Program-made: the position numbers and the translations under genes
In this document: positions 7,208 through 15,772 of the stretch, one piece after another
How positions within the stretch are numbered: position 1 is the stretch's first letter
How the letters are laid out: each line of letters begins with the position of its first letter
From: MGBC120314 sp051877855
GTDB taxonomy: Bacteria > Bacillota > Clostridia > Lachnospirales > Lachnospiraceae
DNA: 22,957 nucleotides
NCBI GenBank assembly: GCA_051877855.1
Contig: JBJEJH010000054.1
Span: 1-22,957 of the forward strand
Direction of reading: 5' to 3'
The notes under the pieces: model-generated
Databases searched by the model: none
What the model saw: only the letters and a program-made list of their open reading frames with translations
Told to the model about the DNA's origin: nothing

Positions 7208-7912
7208 ATGAAAGTTGTTTTAGAATATCTTAATACCCTGTTATCAGAACTGGAAAATACTCGAAAAGAAAAAGAAAGACTTCTTAATCAAAAAGAAATT
7301 GAAGCAAATGAGATTCATAAAGTTATCTCAAAGTTGTCTTTGAATGATAATTCTACCTTCAATGTTTTTAATGCCAGCGGAACTCGAATTGAATTTCAAA
7401 ACAAGGAAGTCCTTGAATTAAAGTCCCAGGAAGATCAATTGAAAATTGAAGCAGATCACTTAACGGATGAGATTCGAGAAATTAATTTAAAAATTGAAGA
7501 ACTTGCCATAACGATTGGTCATGCAAATTCTTCGAACAATAAGATTGTTGAGTTGTCAAAAGAAGTTGTTCGTTTTAACGCCGAAGTTTCTATGTACTCT
7601 ACCGGAGGGAAAAAGTATAAAGATTCTAGTGATAAGTTGAAAAATGAAATTGAAAAAAATCTTACTCAATTAGAACAGAAATTAAATTCGGAAGATTTTA
7701 TTCTTCCTAAAGAACCGGTTGATTCGGATTCGGAAGTTCGGCTTTCCTCTGCTGTTGAACCGGTGGATATTCAAAAGGATGATTCTTCATTTCTACAGGA
7801 AGTTGCTGACCGGGTTTATTTTATTACCAAAATATTAAAGTTTGATCCTGTTCGTGTGAACTTAGAGTTGGATGAAATCTATAAGGCAATTATTAAATAT
7901 ATTAATCGGTAA
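7208..7912 (+). CDS. Coiled-coil protein of unknown function next to parS
   Basis: I do not recognise this 234-residue protein. It is rich in Glu, Lys, Leu and Asn. Two helical, heptad-like stretches (about 1-50 and 70-160) suggest an antiparallel or dimeric coiled coil, broken near 50-65 by a polar segment (NDNSTFNVFNASGTRIEF). After about residue 160 comes a low-complexity acidic linker, then a short, probably globular or helical end (DRVYFITKILKFDPVRVNLE...IYKAIIKYINR). There is no signal peptide, membrane span or catalytic motif. ATG 7208 follows CGAGG. The gene lies between rsmG and parA, its stop codon is three bases from the first parS site, and it is co-directional with both neighbours. 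A link to chromosome segregation or nucleoid organisation is inference from position only. Confidence 0.8.
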   Translation: MKVVLEYLNTLLSELENTRKEKERLLNQKEIEANEIHKVISKLSLNDNSTFNVFNASGTRIEFQNKEVLELKSQEDQLKIEADHLTDEIREINLKIEELAITIGHANSSNNKIVELSKEVVRFNAEVSMYSTGGKKYKDSSDKLKNEIEKNLTQLEQKLNSEDFILPKEPVDSDSEVRLSSAVEPVDIQKDDSSFLQEVADRVYFITKILKFDPVRVNLELDEIYKAIIKYINR

Positions 7913-7915
7913 TCA

Positions 7916-7931
7916 TGTTTCACGTGAAACA
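7916..7931. promoter_or_regulatory. parS centromere site 1
   Basis: The 16-bp perfect palindrome TGTTTCACGTGAAACA is identical to the bacterial parS consensus bound by ParB (Spo0J). It begins three bases after the coiled-coil gene ends and lies upstream of parA. ParB would load here, clamp the DNA with CTP and spread; in Firmicutes this also recruits SMC. Confidence 0.97.
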
Positions 7932-7949
7932 AATTAGAAAGTATATAAA

Positions 7950-7965
7950 TGTTTCACGTGAAACA
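7950..7965. promoter_or_regulatory. parS centromere site 2
   Basis: A second perfect TGTTTCACGTGAAACA starts 34 bases after the first. Here the palindrome extends to 22 bp (7947-7968), and it is flanked by ATTAGAAAG at 7933-7941 and its complement CTTTCTAAT at 7971-7979, so the site lies in a longer imperfect stem-loop. Confidence 0.97.
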
Positions 7966-8055
7966 TTTTTCTTTCTAATAAGAAAATAAGAATTACATTA
8001 GAATGTAAACAGATACAATAATTTTGAAATTAATATAGAATAAATGAATAAAAAA

Positions 8056-8064
8056 TGATATACT
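8056..8064 (+). promoter_or_regulatory. Candidate extended -10 promoter for parA
   Basis: TGATATACT at 8056-8064 fits an extended -10 element (TG-n-TATACT), 37 bases before the parA start. No good -35 hexamer is visible 16-18 bases upstream, which is tolerable with an extended -10. A short perfect inverted repeat (TTACATT at 7993-7999, AATGTAA at 8002-8008) lies upstream between parS and this promoter. Transcription could instead come from the upstream genes. Confidence 0.4.
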
Positions 8065-8101
8065 AGTCTAAGTCACAGATTCATTAATAAGGAGTTACAA
8101 A

Positions 8102-8875
8102 ATGGGAAGAATTATAGCAATTGCAAATCAGAAAGGTGGCGTAGGAAAAACTACGACATCCATTAATCTTTCAGCATGTCTTGCAGAAGCAGGAAAGAAA
8201 GTGTTAACCATTGATATTGATCCTCAGGGAAATACAACAAGTGGACTGGGGATAGATAAGAATAGTTTAGATAATACGGTATATCAGGTAGTCATCGATG
8301 AATGCAGTATTGAAGAGGCTATTGTAAAAAATGTGTATGAAAACTTAGATCTGGTTCCATCGAATGTTAATCTGGCAGGTGCAGAAATTGATTTGATTGG
8401 TATCGAAAACCGTGAGTACATATTAAGAACTCAGATTGAAAAGATTAGAGGCAATTATGATTTTATTATTATTGATTGTCCACCATCCCTGACGATGTTG
8501 ACAGTTAATGCCATGACTGCAGCAGATACAGTTCTGGTTCCGATTCAGTGTGAATATTATGCATTGGAAGGATTAAGCCAGTTGATTCACTCCATTAAAT
8601 TGGTTAAGAAAAAGTTAAATCCTTCTCTTGAAATTGAGGGTGTCGTGTTTACTATGTATGATGCAAGAACCAATTTATCGTTGCAGGTAGTGGAGAATGT
8701 TAAGGATAATTTGAAGGAATCCGTGTATAAGACAATCATTCCAAGAAATGTACGTCTGGCAGAGGCACCGAGCCACGGCTTACCAATTAATGTGTATGAA
8801 CCAAAGTCAGCCGGAGCAGAAAGTTACAGAATGCTGGCAGAAGAAGTAATTAATAATAAAGAATTTGAAAAGTAA
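8102..8875 (+). CDS. parA: Chromosome partitioning ATPase ParA (Soj)
   Basis: A 257-residue Walker-type ATPase of the MinD/ParA family. The deviant Walker A motif KGGVGKTT is at residues 11-18 with its signature lysine, followed by DIDPQGN (A') and the Walker B segment FIIIDCPPS. The short N-terminus marks a chromosomal (Soj-type) ParA without the extra DNA-binding domain of plasmid P1-type proteins. ParA-ATP binds nucleoid DNA non-specifically and is released by ParB, which helps to segregate origins; in B. subtilis Soj also acts on DnaA. The ATG at 8102 follows AAGGAG at ideal spacing. parB starts 18 bases after the stop, so the two form an operon behind the parS pair. Confidence 0.96.
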   Translation: MGRIIAIANQKGGVGKTTTSINLSACLAEAGKKVLTIDIDPQGNTTSGLGIDKNSLDNTVYQVVIDECSIEEAIVKNVYENLDLVPSNVNLAGAEIDLIGIENREYILRTQIEKIRGNYDFIIIDCPPSLTMLTVNAMTAADTVLVPIQCEYYALEGLSQLIHSIKLVKKKLNPSLEIEGVVFTMYDARTNLSLQVVENVKDNLKESVYKTIIPRNVRLAEAPSHGLPINVYEPKSAGAESYRMLAEEVINNKEFEK

Positions 8876-8893
8876 GAAAGAGGAATCAGAGAG

Positions 8894-9790
8894 ATGGCAG
8901 TTAAAAAAGGTGGATTAGGAAAAGGTTTGGGTTCCCTCATTCCGGGAGATCTTGATGACGAACCTAAGGTTGAGGTAAAGGTTGTAGAGAAAGTAGTAGA
9001 AAAGGTTGTTGAAAAAAAGGTTGAATCAAAACTTCGAATCAATGAAATTGAACCGAATAGAGATCAGCCAAGAAAACAGTTTGATGAAGATGCGTTAATG
9101 GATTTGGCAGAATCCATCAAACAGCATGGTGTGTTACAGCCAATTCTGGTTCAAAAGAGAGAAAACTATTATGAAATCATAGCAGGTGAACGCCGATGGA
9201 GAGCATCCAAGATTGCAGGGCTTAAAGAAGTACCTGTAATTATTAAAGATTTTACGGATCAGGAAATCGTAGAAGTTGCACTTATTGAGAATATTCAGAG
9301 AGAGGACCTGAATCCGATTGAAGAAGCTCTGGCTTATAAGAGACTTTTGGAAGAATATCATCTGAAACAGGATGAAGTTGCAGAGAGAGTGGCAAAGAGT
9401 CGTTCCGCCGTAACCAACTCCATGCGTTTATTAAAGCTGGACCCAAGAGTACAGCAGATGGTCATTGATGAGATGTTGACCAGTGGACATGCAAGAGCCT
9501 TAATCGGAATTGAAGATGGCGAAAAACAGTACACGGTTGCACAGAGAATTTTTGATGAAAGACTCAGCGTAAGAGAAACCGAGAATTTAATTAAGAATCT
9601 TGATAAGCCGGAAAAGAAAAAAGAAAAACCGGCAAATGATTTTGTATATCGTGATTACGAAGAACAACTGAATAAGATATTGAAAACAAAAGTAGTTATT
9701 AACAATAAGGCAAACAATAAAGGAAAGATTGAGATTAACTATTTTTCAAAAGAAGAGTTTGAGAGAATTATTGATATACTAAAAAGATAA
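8894..9790 (+). CDS. parB: Chromosome partitioning protein ParB (Spo0J)
   Basis: A 298-residue CTP-dependent DNA clamp that loads at parS. In order: a short basic N-terminus with GGLGKGLGSLIPG, the ParA-interacting type of peptide; an unusual linker at about 25-44 built of VVEK-like repeats; the ParB/sulfiredoxin CTPase domain with IEPNRDQPRKQFD, the motif GERRWRAS at 98-105 and ENIQREDLNPIEEA; a helix-turn-helix parS reader around 155-180 (LKQDEVAERVAKSRSAVTNSMRLL); and a C-terminal dimerisation segment ending in INYFSKEEFERIIDIL. ATG 8894 follows AGAGG-like purines. Two perfect cognate sites lie just upstream of parA. Length and motifs are normal. Confidence 0.96.
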   Translation: MAVKKGGLGKGLGSLIPGDLDDEPKVEVKVVEKVVEKVVEKKVESKLRINEIEPNRDQPRKQFDEDALMDLAESIKQHGVLQPILVQKRENYYEIIAGERRWRASKIAGLKEVPVIIKDFTDQEIVEVALIENIQREDLNPIEEALAYKRLLEEYHLKQDEVAERVAKSRSAVTNSMRLLKLDPRVQQMVIDEMLTSGHARALIGIEDGEKQYTVAQRIFDERLSVRETENLIKNLDKPEKKKEKPANDFVYRDYEEQLNKILKTKVVINNKANNKGKIEINYFSKEEFERIIDILKR

Positions 9791-9839
9791 GATAAAGAAT
9801 AAGGTTAAGAAAGAGAAAATATAGGAGAAAGGAAAAAAG

Positions 9840-10349
9840 ATGATTGATTTTTTTGGAATAGCAAACATAAATGGAGCATATTTGTTCATTACATTGTTTG
9901 TAATTATTATTGCTTTGTTCGTAATTCTTATAACAACATTATGTAAACTAAATGCATTGACAAAACGTTATGAATCTTTCATGGGAGGTCGCGATGGAAA
10001 AACCATGGAAGAAGTTATCAAAGGAAGATTGGATGAAATCGAAGATATTAAGTTAAAGGCATTTAAGAATGGAAAAGACATTGCCGAGTTATTTGAAAAG
10101 ATGGAAAGCACGATCTGCAAGGTGGGCCTGGTAAAATATGATGCATTTAATGAGATGGGTGGAAAGTTAAGTTTTGCTTTAGTATTATTGAATGAACATA
10201 ATACCGGTCTTTCTATGAATTCAATGCATGGACCGGAAGGCTCTTACGTATATGTTAAGGAAATTATCAATGGGCAGTCCTATATTGCATTGGGTGAGGA
10301 AGAACAGAAAGCCTTGGATGCAGCATTGGATAAGGTTGAAGTAAAGTAG
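9840..10349 (+). CDS. DUF4446 family membrane protein
   Basis: A 169-residue protein that I assign to DUF4446, a family commonly found just after parB in Clostridia and of unknown function. Residues about 14-38 form one strongly hydrophobic span (YLFITLFVIIIALFVILITT), leaving a short N-terminus outside and a soluble domain inside. The family core is visible in GKLSFALVLLNEHNTGLSMNSM and EGSYVYVKEIING near the C-terminus, after a charged helical stretch (about 60-100). ATG 9840 has AGGAGAAAGG upstream. It lies 49 bases after parB and is probably cotranscribed with parAB. A membrane role in segregation or the cell envelope is possible, but only the location suggests it. Confidence 0.85.
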   Translation: MIDFFGIANINGAYLFITLFVIIIALFVILITTLCKLNALTKRYESFMGGRDGKTMEEVIKGRLDEIEDIKLKAFKNGKDIAELFEKMESTICKVGLVKYDAFNEMGGKLSFALVLLNEHNTGLSMNSMHGPEGSYVYVKEIINGQSYIALGEEEQKALDAALDKVEVK

Positions 10350-10478
10350 AATTATAATCAATTTAATAAATTCAGGATATTTGTTAAAAATTTCTCAAAT
10401 TAAGCTATACAAAAATCTTTGGTTGTAGTAAAATATAAATACAGATGTACGGATATAATTGAAAGAGAGGTAAGGAAG

Positions 10479-11228
10479 ATGGCACTTGACAATTGTATTG
10501 CAAAAGGGACACTAAAGAGCGTGTATTTAGAGAATAATACAGCCATTAAGGTATTTGAGAAAGAATATCCGAAAGCGGAAGTATTATACGAGGCATTGAA
10601 CAATGCAAGAGTAGAAGATACGGGATTGAATATTCCAAAGATATTGGAAGTTACCATGATCGACGGCAAATGGGCTATAAGAAGAGAATATGTTGAAGGC
10701 AAAACGCTGGATGAATTGATTAAGGAGAATCCTAAGGATGTTGACAAGTATCTGGAAATGATGGTTGACATGCAGCTTAAGATTCACCAGAAGAGAAATC
10801 CACAGCTTAATAAGTTAAAGGATAAGATGTCAAAGCAGATTAGTGATCTGGATTGTATTGATGACGCAACCAAGTATGATCTTCATTCGAAGTTGGAGGG
10901 AATGCCAAAGCATACAAAGTTATGTCATGGGGATTATAATCCAAAGAACATTATCGTTGACAAGGAAGGAAACTTACATGTCGTGGACTGGGTACATGCA
11001 TCACAGGGTAATGCCAGTGCGGATGTAGCACGTACGTATCTTTTACTTGCCTTGGACAGCAAGAAGCTTGCTGAAAAGTATATGAATCTTTTCTGTGAGA
11101 AGAGTGGTACAGAAAAGAAATATGTTCAGCAGTGGTTACCAATCGTAGCCGCAGCACAGCTTGCAAAGAAGAGACCGGAAGAGAAGGATCTTCTGTTCAA
11201 GTGGCTGGATGTTTTTGATTATCAATAG
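10479..11228 (+). CDS. Aminoglycoside phosphotransferase (APH)-fold small-molecule kinase, substrate unknown
   Basis: A 249-residue protein with the APH/choline-kinase fold. It has an ATP-lobe lysine (TAIKVF), an adenine-pocket region (AIRREYVEGKTLDELI), the catalytic loop CHGDYNPKNII with Asp152 and Asn157, and a metal-binding Asp170 in VVDWVHA. The family transfers phosphate from ATP to hydroxyls of small molecules; the sequence does not define the substrate, and antibiotic resistance should not be assumed. I use ATG 10479, with AAGGAAG before it, rather than the in-frame ATG at 10419, whose 20 extra residues (MVVVKYKYRCTDIIEREVRK) look like translated leader. TATAAT at 10454-10459 lacks a matching -35. 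The gene ends at a strong terminator shared with the convergent operon. Confidence 0.85.
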   Translation: MALDNCIAKGTLKSVYLENNTAIKVFEKEYPKAEVLYEALNNARVEDTGLNIPKILEVTMIDGKWAIRREYVEGKTLDELIKENPKDVDKYLEMMVDMQLKIHQKRNPQLNKLKDKMSKQISDLDCIDDATKYDLHSKLEGMPKHTKLCHGDYNPKNIIVDKEGNLHVVDWVHASQGNASADVARTYLLLALDSKKLAEKYMNLFCEKSGTEKKYVQQWLPIVAAAQLAKKRPEEKDLLFKWLDVFDYQ

Positions 11229-11237
11229 AAAAGTATT

Positions 11238-11277
11238 AAAGGGACTTGATTTCAAACTTGAAATCAAGTCCCTTTTT
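11238..11277 (+). terminator. Intrinsic terminator between convergent genes
   Basis: The 18-base arms at 11238-11255 and 11258-11275 are perfect reverse complements (GGGACTTGATTTCAA / TTGAAATCAAGTCCC at the core). T residues extend to 11277 for the + strand. The structure lies between the kinase gene and the convergent transglutaminase gene. The minus-strand side has only a broken T run, so termination is expected mainly for + transcripts. Confidence 0.9.
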
Positions 11278-11298
11278 ACATGAAATTACATCGAAGTA

Positions 11299-13770
11299 TT
11301 AAAAATAGAAAGTAATATTTCTTCGAATCAATTTTAAGAGAGTAAAGGCGTAATTATACTCCATAACGGATAATTCATTTCTGGAAAAAGCAGCACGTTC
11401 CAGTAAAGAAGAAAGCTTAACAATCGCACTGTCCGTCACTTTTTTACTTAGCTTATAGTGGGACTGTATGAAAAGCAACTGATCATTCATTGAAAGGATA
11501 TACAAAAATTCAGGATAACTCTTAGCCACTTTTTTGCATATAATCTTGTAGTAGTTGCGCAGATTAATATTTCTTCGGTTACGATGATATGAGCGGTACT
11601 GTAAAGTGTATTTGTATGAGAGAAACAACAAAACACCGATTGCCAATATAATCGCCAAAGCTGTTAAAAGCCGCAGCAGCATTGAAGAGATACTGTCGGA
11701 AATTACTTCAATATTTTGAACCTCGGCATCGGTATCATCCGCCCCTCCGGTTCGACTTAATAAGCCATAGAGGGAGGCCCAGAAGTCCGAGGTGGATATA
11801 TCTTCCAGAGAAGCAGTGGTTGCTTCAAATACTCTCCAGCCAAAGTCCGGATCATAATACTCTAACCAGGCATGGGCCTTATCATCGGCGATGTCAACAT
11901 TAACCACAGATAAAGGAGCATCGGTAGAGGATAAAGAATAATCATGAACCAGTCGGTCATCAATGTAATCCGAAAGGACGGATCCCTCCGCCAGGGAGGC
12001 ATTTTTTAACTCTTCATTTGTCAGGACATATCCTTCCACATAGCGGGTAGGAATACCGAGAGTTCGAAAAATCAGCGCAGCCGAAGTAGCAAAGTGTGCA
12101 CAGAATCCCGTTTTTTTGTCATTCAGAAAGTATCCAACGTAATCTTCATCCCTAGGAGTAATTCCCGGATTAAGAGAGTACACAAAGTCGGAAGAAAGAG
12201 TGTTGGATACCTGATTAATAATTTGTAAAAGTTCAGCACCGGAATAACCTTTGTAAGTAGTAGTATTTTCAATATACTGTGTGCAGAGGTCATTTGTCAC
12301 AAGGAATTGAATGATCTCCTCACGAGTTACGGAAGGAACATATAGACAGGCGTTTAGCATATCCATGTTACCATCGGACATATCATACCGGACTGAGGAT
12401 TGAAATAAATTTTCCGGATAATAGTTGTAGCTGTGATTCCGATAGAATTTGGTCTGCGTAAATGGATCGGACAACAGGGCAGAATCCGTATAATAAGGAC
12501 TGTAGTCATAACGAATGTCGGCACCTACATTTTTTACATCCATGCGCAATGGTTCATAGGAACTTTTCATTTCCAGAGAAGAATATTCTGTGGCAAGGTT
12601 CACATCCTTGGCAAAAAGTTCAGCCTGCTCCTTGGAAATCAGCTGAAGATCATATAACTGCTTAATGTTTAGCCACTGACGATCGGTGTAACCAATTCCC
12701 ACATATCCTCGAAGATAAATGGTATTTGAAGAAAGTGGTACATAGGTCACCGTAAGATCCGTCTCGTAATCCGGGCGAACCGAATAAATTCCGCCAAGAG
12801 AGCCGTCGCTTAAGCCACCGACAGAGTTATATCGATTAAAGTAACCACTGAGACCAAAGGTAACAAGGTATTTGACTTCATCGGTAACTTCCTGCTTCAA
12901 CACACTTTCCCGTTCATAATTTCGGTAAGAGGTATAAGGAAAAGAAATCTGCAAAAGCCCCCAGATACATAATGCCAGGATGAAAGAAAATATTGATGTC
13001 ATAAAGTAAGTTAATCCATTGGTTCCGTAACAGAAGCCCTTTCCCTTGGAATGCATCGGGTGACGCTTGAAGTATACAGCATAGTTTCTCCCTTTATGTG
13101 GGTACGTCTTGGTGTGGCAACTCAGACTGATCAGAAAAAAAGCAATATATGCGGTCATAAGAGAAACAACATAAATTGCTTCCGGGTATAGATTCATGAA
13201 AAATGGCACCACAAAAGGACCCAATCCAATGAGAAAAATGGTCAGAAGATTCACATATTCGCTGATCCACATATGAAATAGGAGAAGTTCAAAAATCCCC
13301 AGGAAAATCAGAAAGTAGGTTATGGTCAGGAAAGAATCTTCGATTATTTCTTCATAATAAATCAAGGCAGGAATCTGAAGATAGTTTTCCAGAGCCGCAT
13401 AGGTAATATTGCCGACGGCGTGGTAACCACTGTTTACGTACAGATAATAACGAAAAATAAAATGTGCAAATAAAAACAAGAAGCCAAGATAGCAGGCATT
13501 CTTGAGAAATTTCGAAGAAAGATTTCTTACAAAGGCAATGATCAAAGAAAAAACCAGCAAAAAAAGACCCACGGTGCGGGCATCAAATTCCGTGGTAAAA
13601 CAGGAAACATAGCCACAGATACTGCCAAAGGTCAGTAGAAAGCATAGAAGTGCCCGGGTGAGAGGAATAAGGAAATCATTCGAATGGGAAAACCGAATGT
13701 CCGAAGAATTTTCTAATCCAATAATGTCAGTATAATTGTTCTTGGAACGTTTACTATTATTTCGAAACAT
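11299..13770 (-). CDS. Membrane-anchored transglutaminase-like protein (TgpA type)
   Basis: An 823-residue membrane protein. The first 270 or so residues contain about seven hydrophobic spans (for example FLIPLTRALLCFLLTFGSIC and YFMTSIFSFILALCIWGLLQ). A long extracytoplasmic region follows, with a transglutaminase core: Cys557 in GFCAHFATSAALIFRTLGIP, His633 in KAHAWLEYYD, and an acidic residue in GWRVFEATT that is Glu where many relatives have Asp. A last span near 700-720 leads to a cytoplasmic tail resembling DUF4129. In Pseudomonas TgpA the fold is an essential periplasmic enzyme; here peptide cross-linking or proteolysis at the cell surface is inference. It overlaps the DUF58 gene by 14 bases and has a weak AGGTG ribosome site. 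Confidence 0.88.
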   Translation of the reverse strand: MFRNNSKRSKNNYTDIIGLENSSDIRFSHSNDFLIPLTRALLCFLLTFGSICGYVSCFTTEFDARTVGLFLLVFSLIIAFVRNLSSKFLKNACYLGFLFLFAHFIFRYYLYVNSGYHAVGNITYAALENYLQIPALIYYEEIIEDSFLTITYFLIFLGIFELLLFHMWISEYVNLLTIFLIGLGPFVVPFFMNLYPEAIYVVSLMTAYIAFFLISLSCHTKTYPHKGRNYAVYFKRHPMHSKGKGFCYGTNGLTYFMTSIFSFILALCIWGLLQISFPYTSYRNYERESVLKQEVTDEVKYLVTFGLSGYFNRYNSVGGLSDGSLGGIYSVRPDYETDLTVTYVPLSSNTIYLRGYVGIGYTDRQWLNIKQLYDLQLISKEQAELFAKDVNLATEYSSLEMKSSYEPLRMDVKNVGADIRYDYSPYYTDSALLSDPFTQTKFYRNHSYNYYPENLFQSSVRYDMSDGNMDMLNACLYVPSVTREEIIQFLVTNDLCTQYIENTTTYKGYSGAELLQIINQVSNTLSSDFVYSLNPGITPRDEDYVGYFLNDKKTGFCAHFATSAALIFRTLGIPTRYVEGYVLTNEELKNASLAEGSVLSDYIDDRLVHDYSLSSTDAPLSVVNVDIADDKAHAWLEYYDPDFGWRVFEATTASLEDISTSDFWASLYGLLSRTGGADDTDAEVQNIEVISDSISSMLLRLLTALAIILAIGVLLFLSYKYTLQYRSYHRNRRNINLRNYYKIICKKVAKSYPEFLYILSMNDQLLFIQSHYKLSKKVTDSAIVKLSSLLERAAFSRNELSVMEYNYAFTLLKLIRRNITFYF

Positions 13771-14773
13771 AATCTACACCTATTGTAATATAGTTTTCGT
13801 GACCGGTTAATTTTGGAATCAGCTCCTGTATTTCACGGTAGTTTTCAATCGGCCGCTGATACAATACTTCCATAATGCAGTCGTTAAGATCACTTTGTGA
13901 AAGGACAAGATAAATGGAAAAATCCTTCTGAATGGAATTGTACCAGAGCAAGGAAAATGGTTTTTGGTGGTTTACCAGGTACATACCAATACCATAGGAA
14001 TAATCCAGGATTTTATCCAAAAGATCCTGGGTAGTCTTGGCCAATTCAATATAGAGAAGGAGCTGTGACGATGTGAGACTCAGGTGATCCTTAACCATGA
14101 GAGTATCCTTTTTGGCAGATAATTTCCAATGAATACTCTGAAGTTTGTCCCCGGGAATGTACTCGCGGATATCACTCACCTCGCTGGTATCATTGCCCTT
14201 CACCGGACTTTCCTCTAAGTTCGTGTACCCTTGGGTTAAATCAAGATCCGCAAAACGGTCATCCGTGAGGGGATTCGGCAACACCGGAATTTCATGGTGG
14301 AAAGCAATCTTTTTCTTCAATGCAAAAAAATTAAGTAAGTCGTAGACCACGATTTCAGCCGCATCAATGGTGATAATACCGCAATGGTCACTGACTAAGG
14401 GATACTCTATCCGGGTGGACTGCAGTGGATTGACGGGAAAATTCAGCGTATGGGTGGTTTTGCAGTCGGAGAGGGAGTTCCCAATGGTCAGTTGAATCAC
14501 TGCATTGTTGGAAAAAAATATGGAGTCATTTTGAATCTGTAAGGCAAAAACAAAGGGATCTCCTCTTTTCTCAACAAAAGCAGCACCACTTTCTGTGATG
14601 TGCACATGGGGAAGAACCCCATAACAGATCATAAATGTTGTCACAGGCAGAATCAGCATAATTGCCAGCAATATAAAGTAAAAATAATTTCCTAAAAAAA
14701 GAAACATGAAAACATTTAATAGGAAAAAAAAGGCGTATGCGGTAATACTAAATCTTCGAATCATGGATGGCAT
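13757..14773 (-). CDS. DUF58 domain-containing membrane protein
   Basis: A 338-residue protein of the DUF58 family, which almost always occurs beside MoxR ATPases. Two hydrophobic spans are at about residues 10-29 and 32-50. The soluble region carries the family motif DIREYIPGDKLQSIHWKLSA at 201-220, followed by KKDTLMVKDH; the family resembles von Willebrand A-type domains downstream. The first ATG (14773) has AAGGGA on the minus strand nine bases upstream; an internal ATG at 14764 (MIRRF) is possible. It starts three bases after the MoxR stop and overlaps the transglutaminase start, so the three genes form one translationally coupled operon. The MoxR/DUF58/transglutaminase set is conserved across many bacteria, but its cellular job is unclear. 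Confidence 0.9.
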   Translation of the reverse strand: MPSMIRRFSITAYAFFFLLNVFMFLFLGNYFYFILLAIMLILPVTTFMICYGVLPHVHITESGAAFVEKRGDPFVFALQIQNDSIFFSNNAVIQLTIGNSLSDCKTTHTLNFPVNPLQSTRIEYPLVSDHCGIITIDAAEIVVYDLLNFFALKKKIAFHHEIPVLPNPLTDDRFADLDLTQGYTNLEESPVKGNDTSEVSDIREYIPGDKLQSIHWKLSAKKDTLMVKDHLSLTSSQLLLYIELAKTTQDLLDKILDYSYGIGMYLVNHQKPFSLLWYNSIQKDFSIYLVLSQSDLNDCIMEVLYQRPIENYREIQELIPKLTGHENYITIGVDYVSK

Positions 14774-14776
14774 GTG

Positions 14777-15709
14777 TTAATTTCCCTTCGGTACAGGTAT
14801 GGTGTGATAGATTGCGGTTAATACAGCATCAGCATTGAGTCCCTCTGCTTTGGCTTTGCTTCCAAGAATTATACGGTGGCGGAGTACATCGCAGAAGATG
14901 TATTCGATGTCTTCCGGTTTTACAAAGTCTCGATTGTGCATTAAGGCAATCGCCTTAGAAAGCTTTAGGAGATTGATTGCACCACGGGGACTGGATCCCA
15001 GTGAAATGTACTCGCTGGTTCGGGTTGCCTCCACAAGGGAAGTGATATAATCCAGAATACTGTCACTGACATACACATTGTCCACATTTTCCCGAATAAA
15101 CAAAAGCTCCTGTGGCGTAATGATGGGATGTACTTCATTGATTGGTGGGTTCACGACGGTACGAAGAATATTGATGGTATCATCATGTCCCGGATAACCC
15201 ATAGACAGGCACACCATAAATCGATCCAGCTGAGAATCCGGAAGGAGCTGGGTTCCGGAAGAACCGGTAGGATTCTCGGTAGCGATTACAATAAATGGAT
15301 TCGGTAACCGGTGGGTAATTCCATCAATGGTGACATTTCCTTCCTCCATGACCTCCAACAGTGCGGCCTGAGTCTTAGGTGATGTACGATTAATCTCATC
15401 GGCCAGAAAGAGGTTACAGAATACGGCACCTTCGCGATATTCGAATTCCTTTGTTGAAGCATTGTACATTGAAAAACCTACAATATCACTTGGCAGAACA
15501 TCGGGAGTGAACTGAACCCGCTTATAATCCAAATTCATTGCATGTGCCAGGGAAAGAGCCAGGGTTGTCTTTCCCACACCGGGAATATCATCCAGTAAAA
15601 TGTGGCCGCCTGCAAAAACCGTGGCGAGAACTTTTTCAATAACTTCATCTTTTCCTTTGATTACGTCGGAAATCTCCTTTTGAATGGAATAAATTTTTAT
15701 GTCAGCCAT
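14777..15709 (-). CDS. MoxR family AAA+ ATPase
   Basis: A 310-residue AAA+ protein of the MoxR class (AAA_3), thought to act as a chaperone-like ATPase that assembles or activates partner proteins. Walker A is GVGKTT at 44-49 and Walker B is FLADEINR at 101-108. MoxR-type elements follow: TSPKTQAALLEVMEEG, the sensor 1 region VIATENPTGSSGTQLLPDSQLDRFMV, and sensor 2 in SSPRGAINLLKLSKAIAL. The minus-strand GGAG lies a proper distance before the ATG at 15709. It is the first gene of the MoxR-DUF58-transglutaminase operon and has an extended -10 promoter upstream. The partners are presumably the two downstream membrane proteins. Confidence 0.94.
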   Translation of the reverse strand: MADIKIYSIQKEISDVIKGKDEVIEKVLATVFAGGHILLDDIPGVGKTTLALSLAHAMNLDYKRVQFTPDVLPSDIVGFSMYNASTKEFEYREGAVFCNLFLADEINRTSPKTQAALLEVMEEGNVTIDGITHRLPNPFIVIATENPTGSSGTQLLPDSQLDRFMVCLSMGYPGHDDTINILRTVVNPPINEVHPIITPQELLFIRENVDNVYVSDSILDYITSLVEATRTSEYISLGSSPRGAINLLKLSKAIALMHNRDFVKPEDIEYIFCDVLRHRIILGSKAKAEGLNADAVLTAIYHTIPVPKGN

Positions 15710-15772
15710 AGATTCGCTCCTTTACGAAAAACTGATAAAATGCTTTTTACAAAAAATTTCTATTTATGTATA

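Noticed and set aside
10419..10478. Upstream start for the APH-fold kinase
   Set aside because: The 20 extra residues are unlike the family and the ribosome site AAGGAAG points to ATG 10479.
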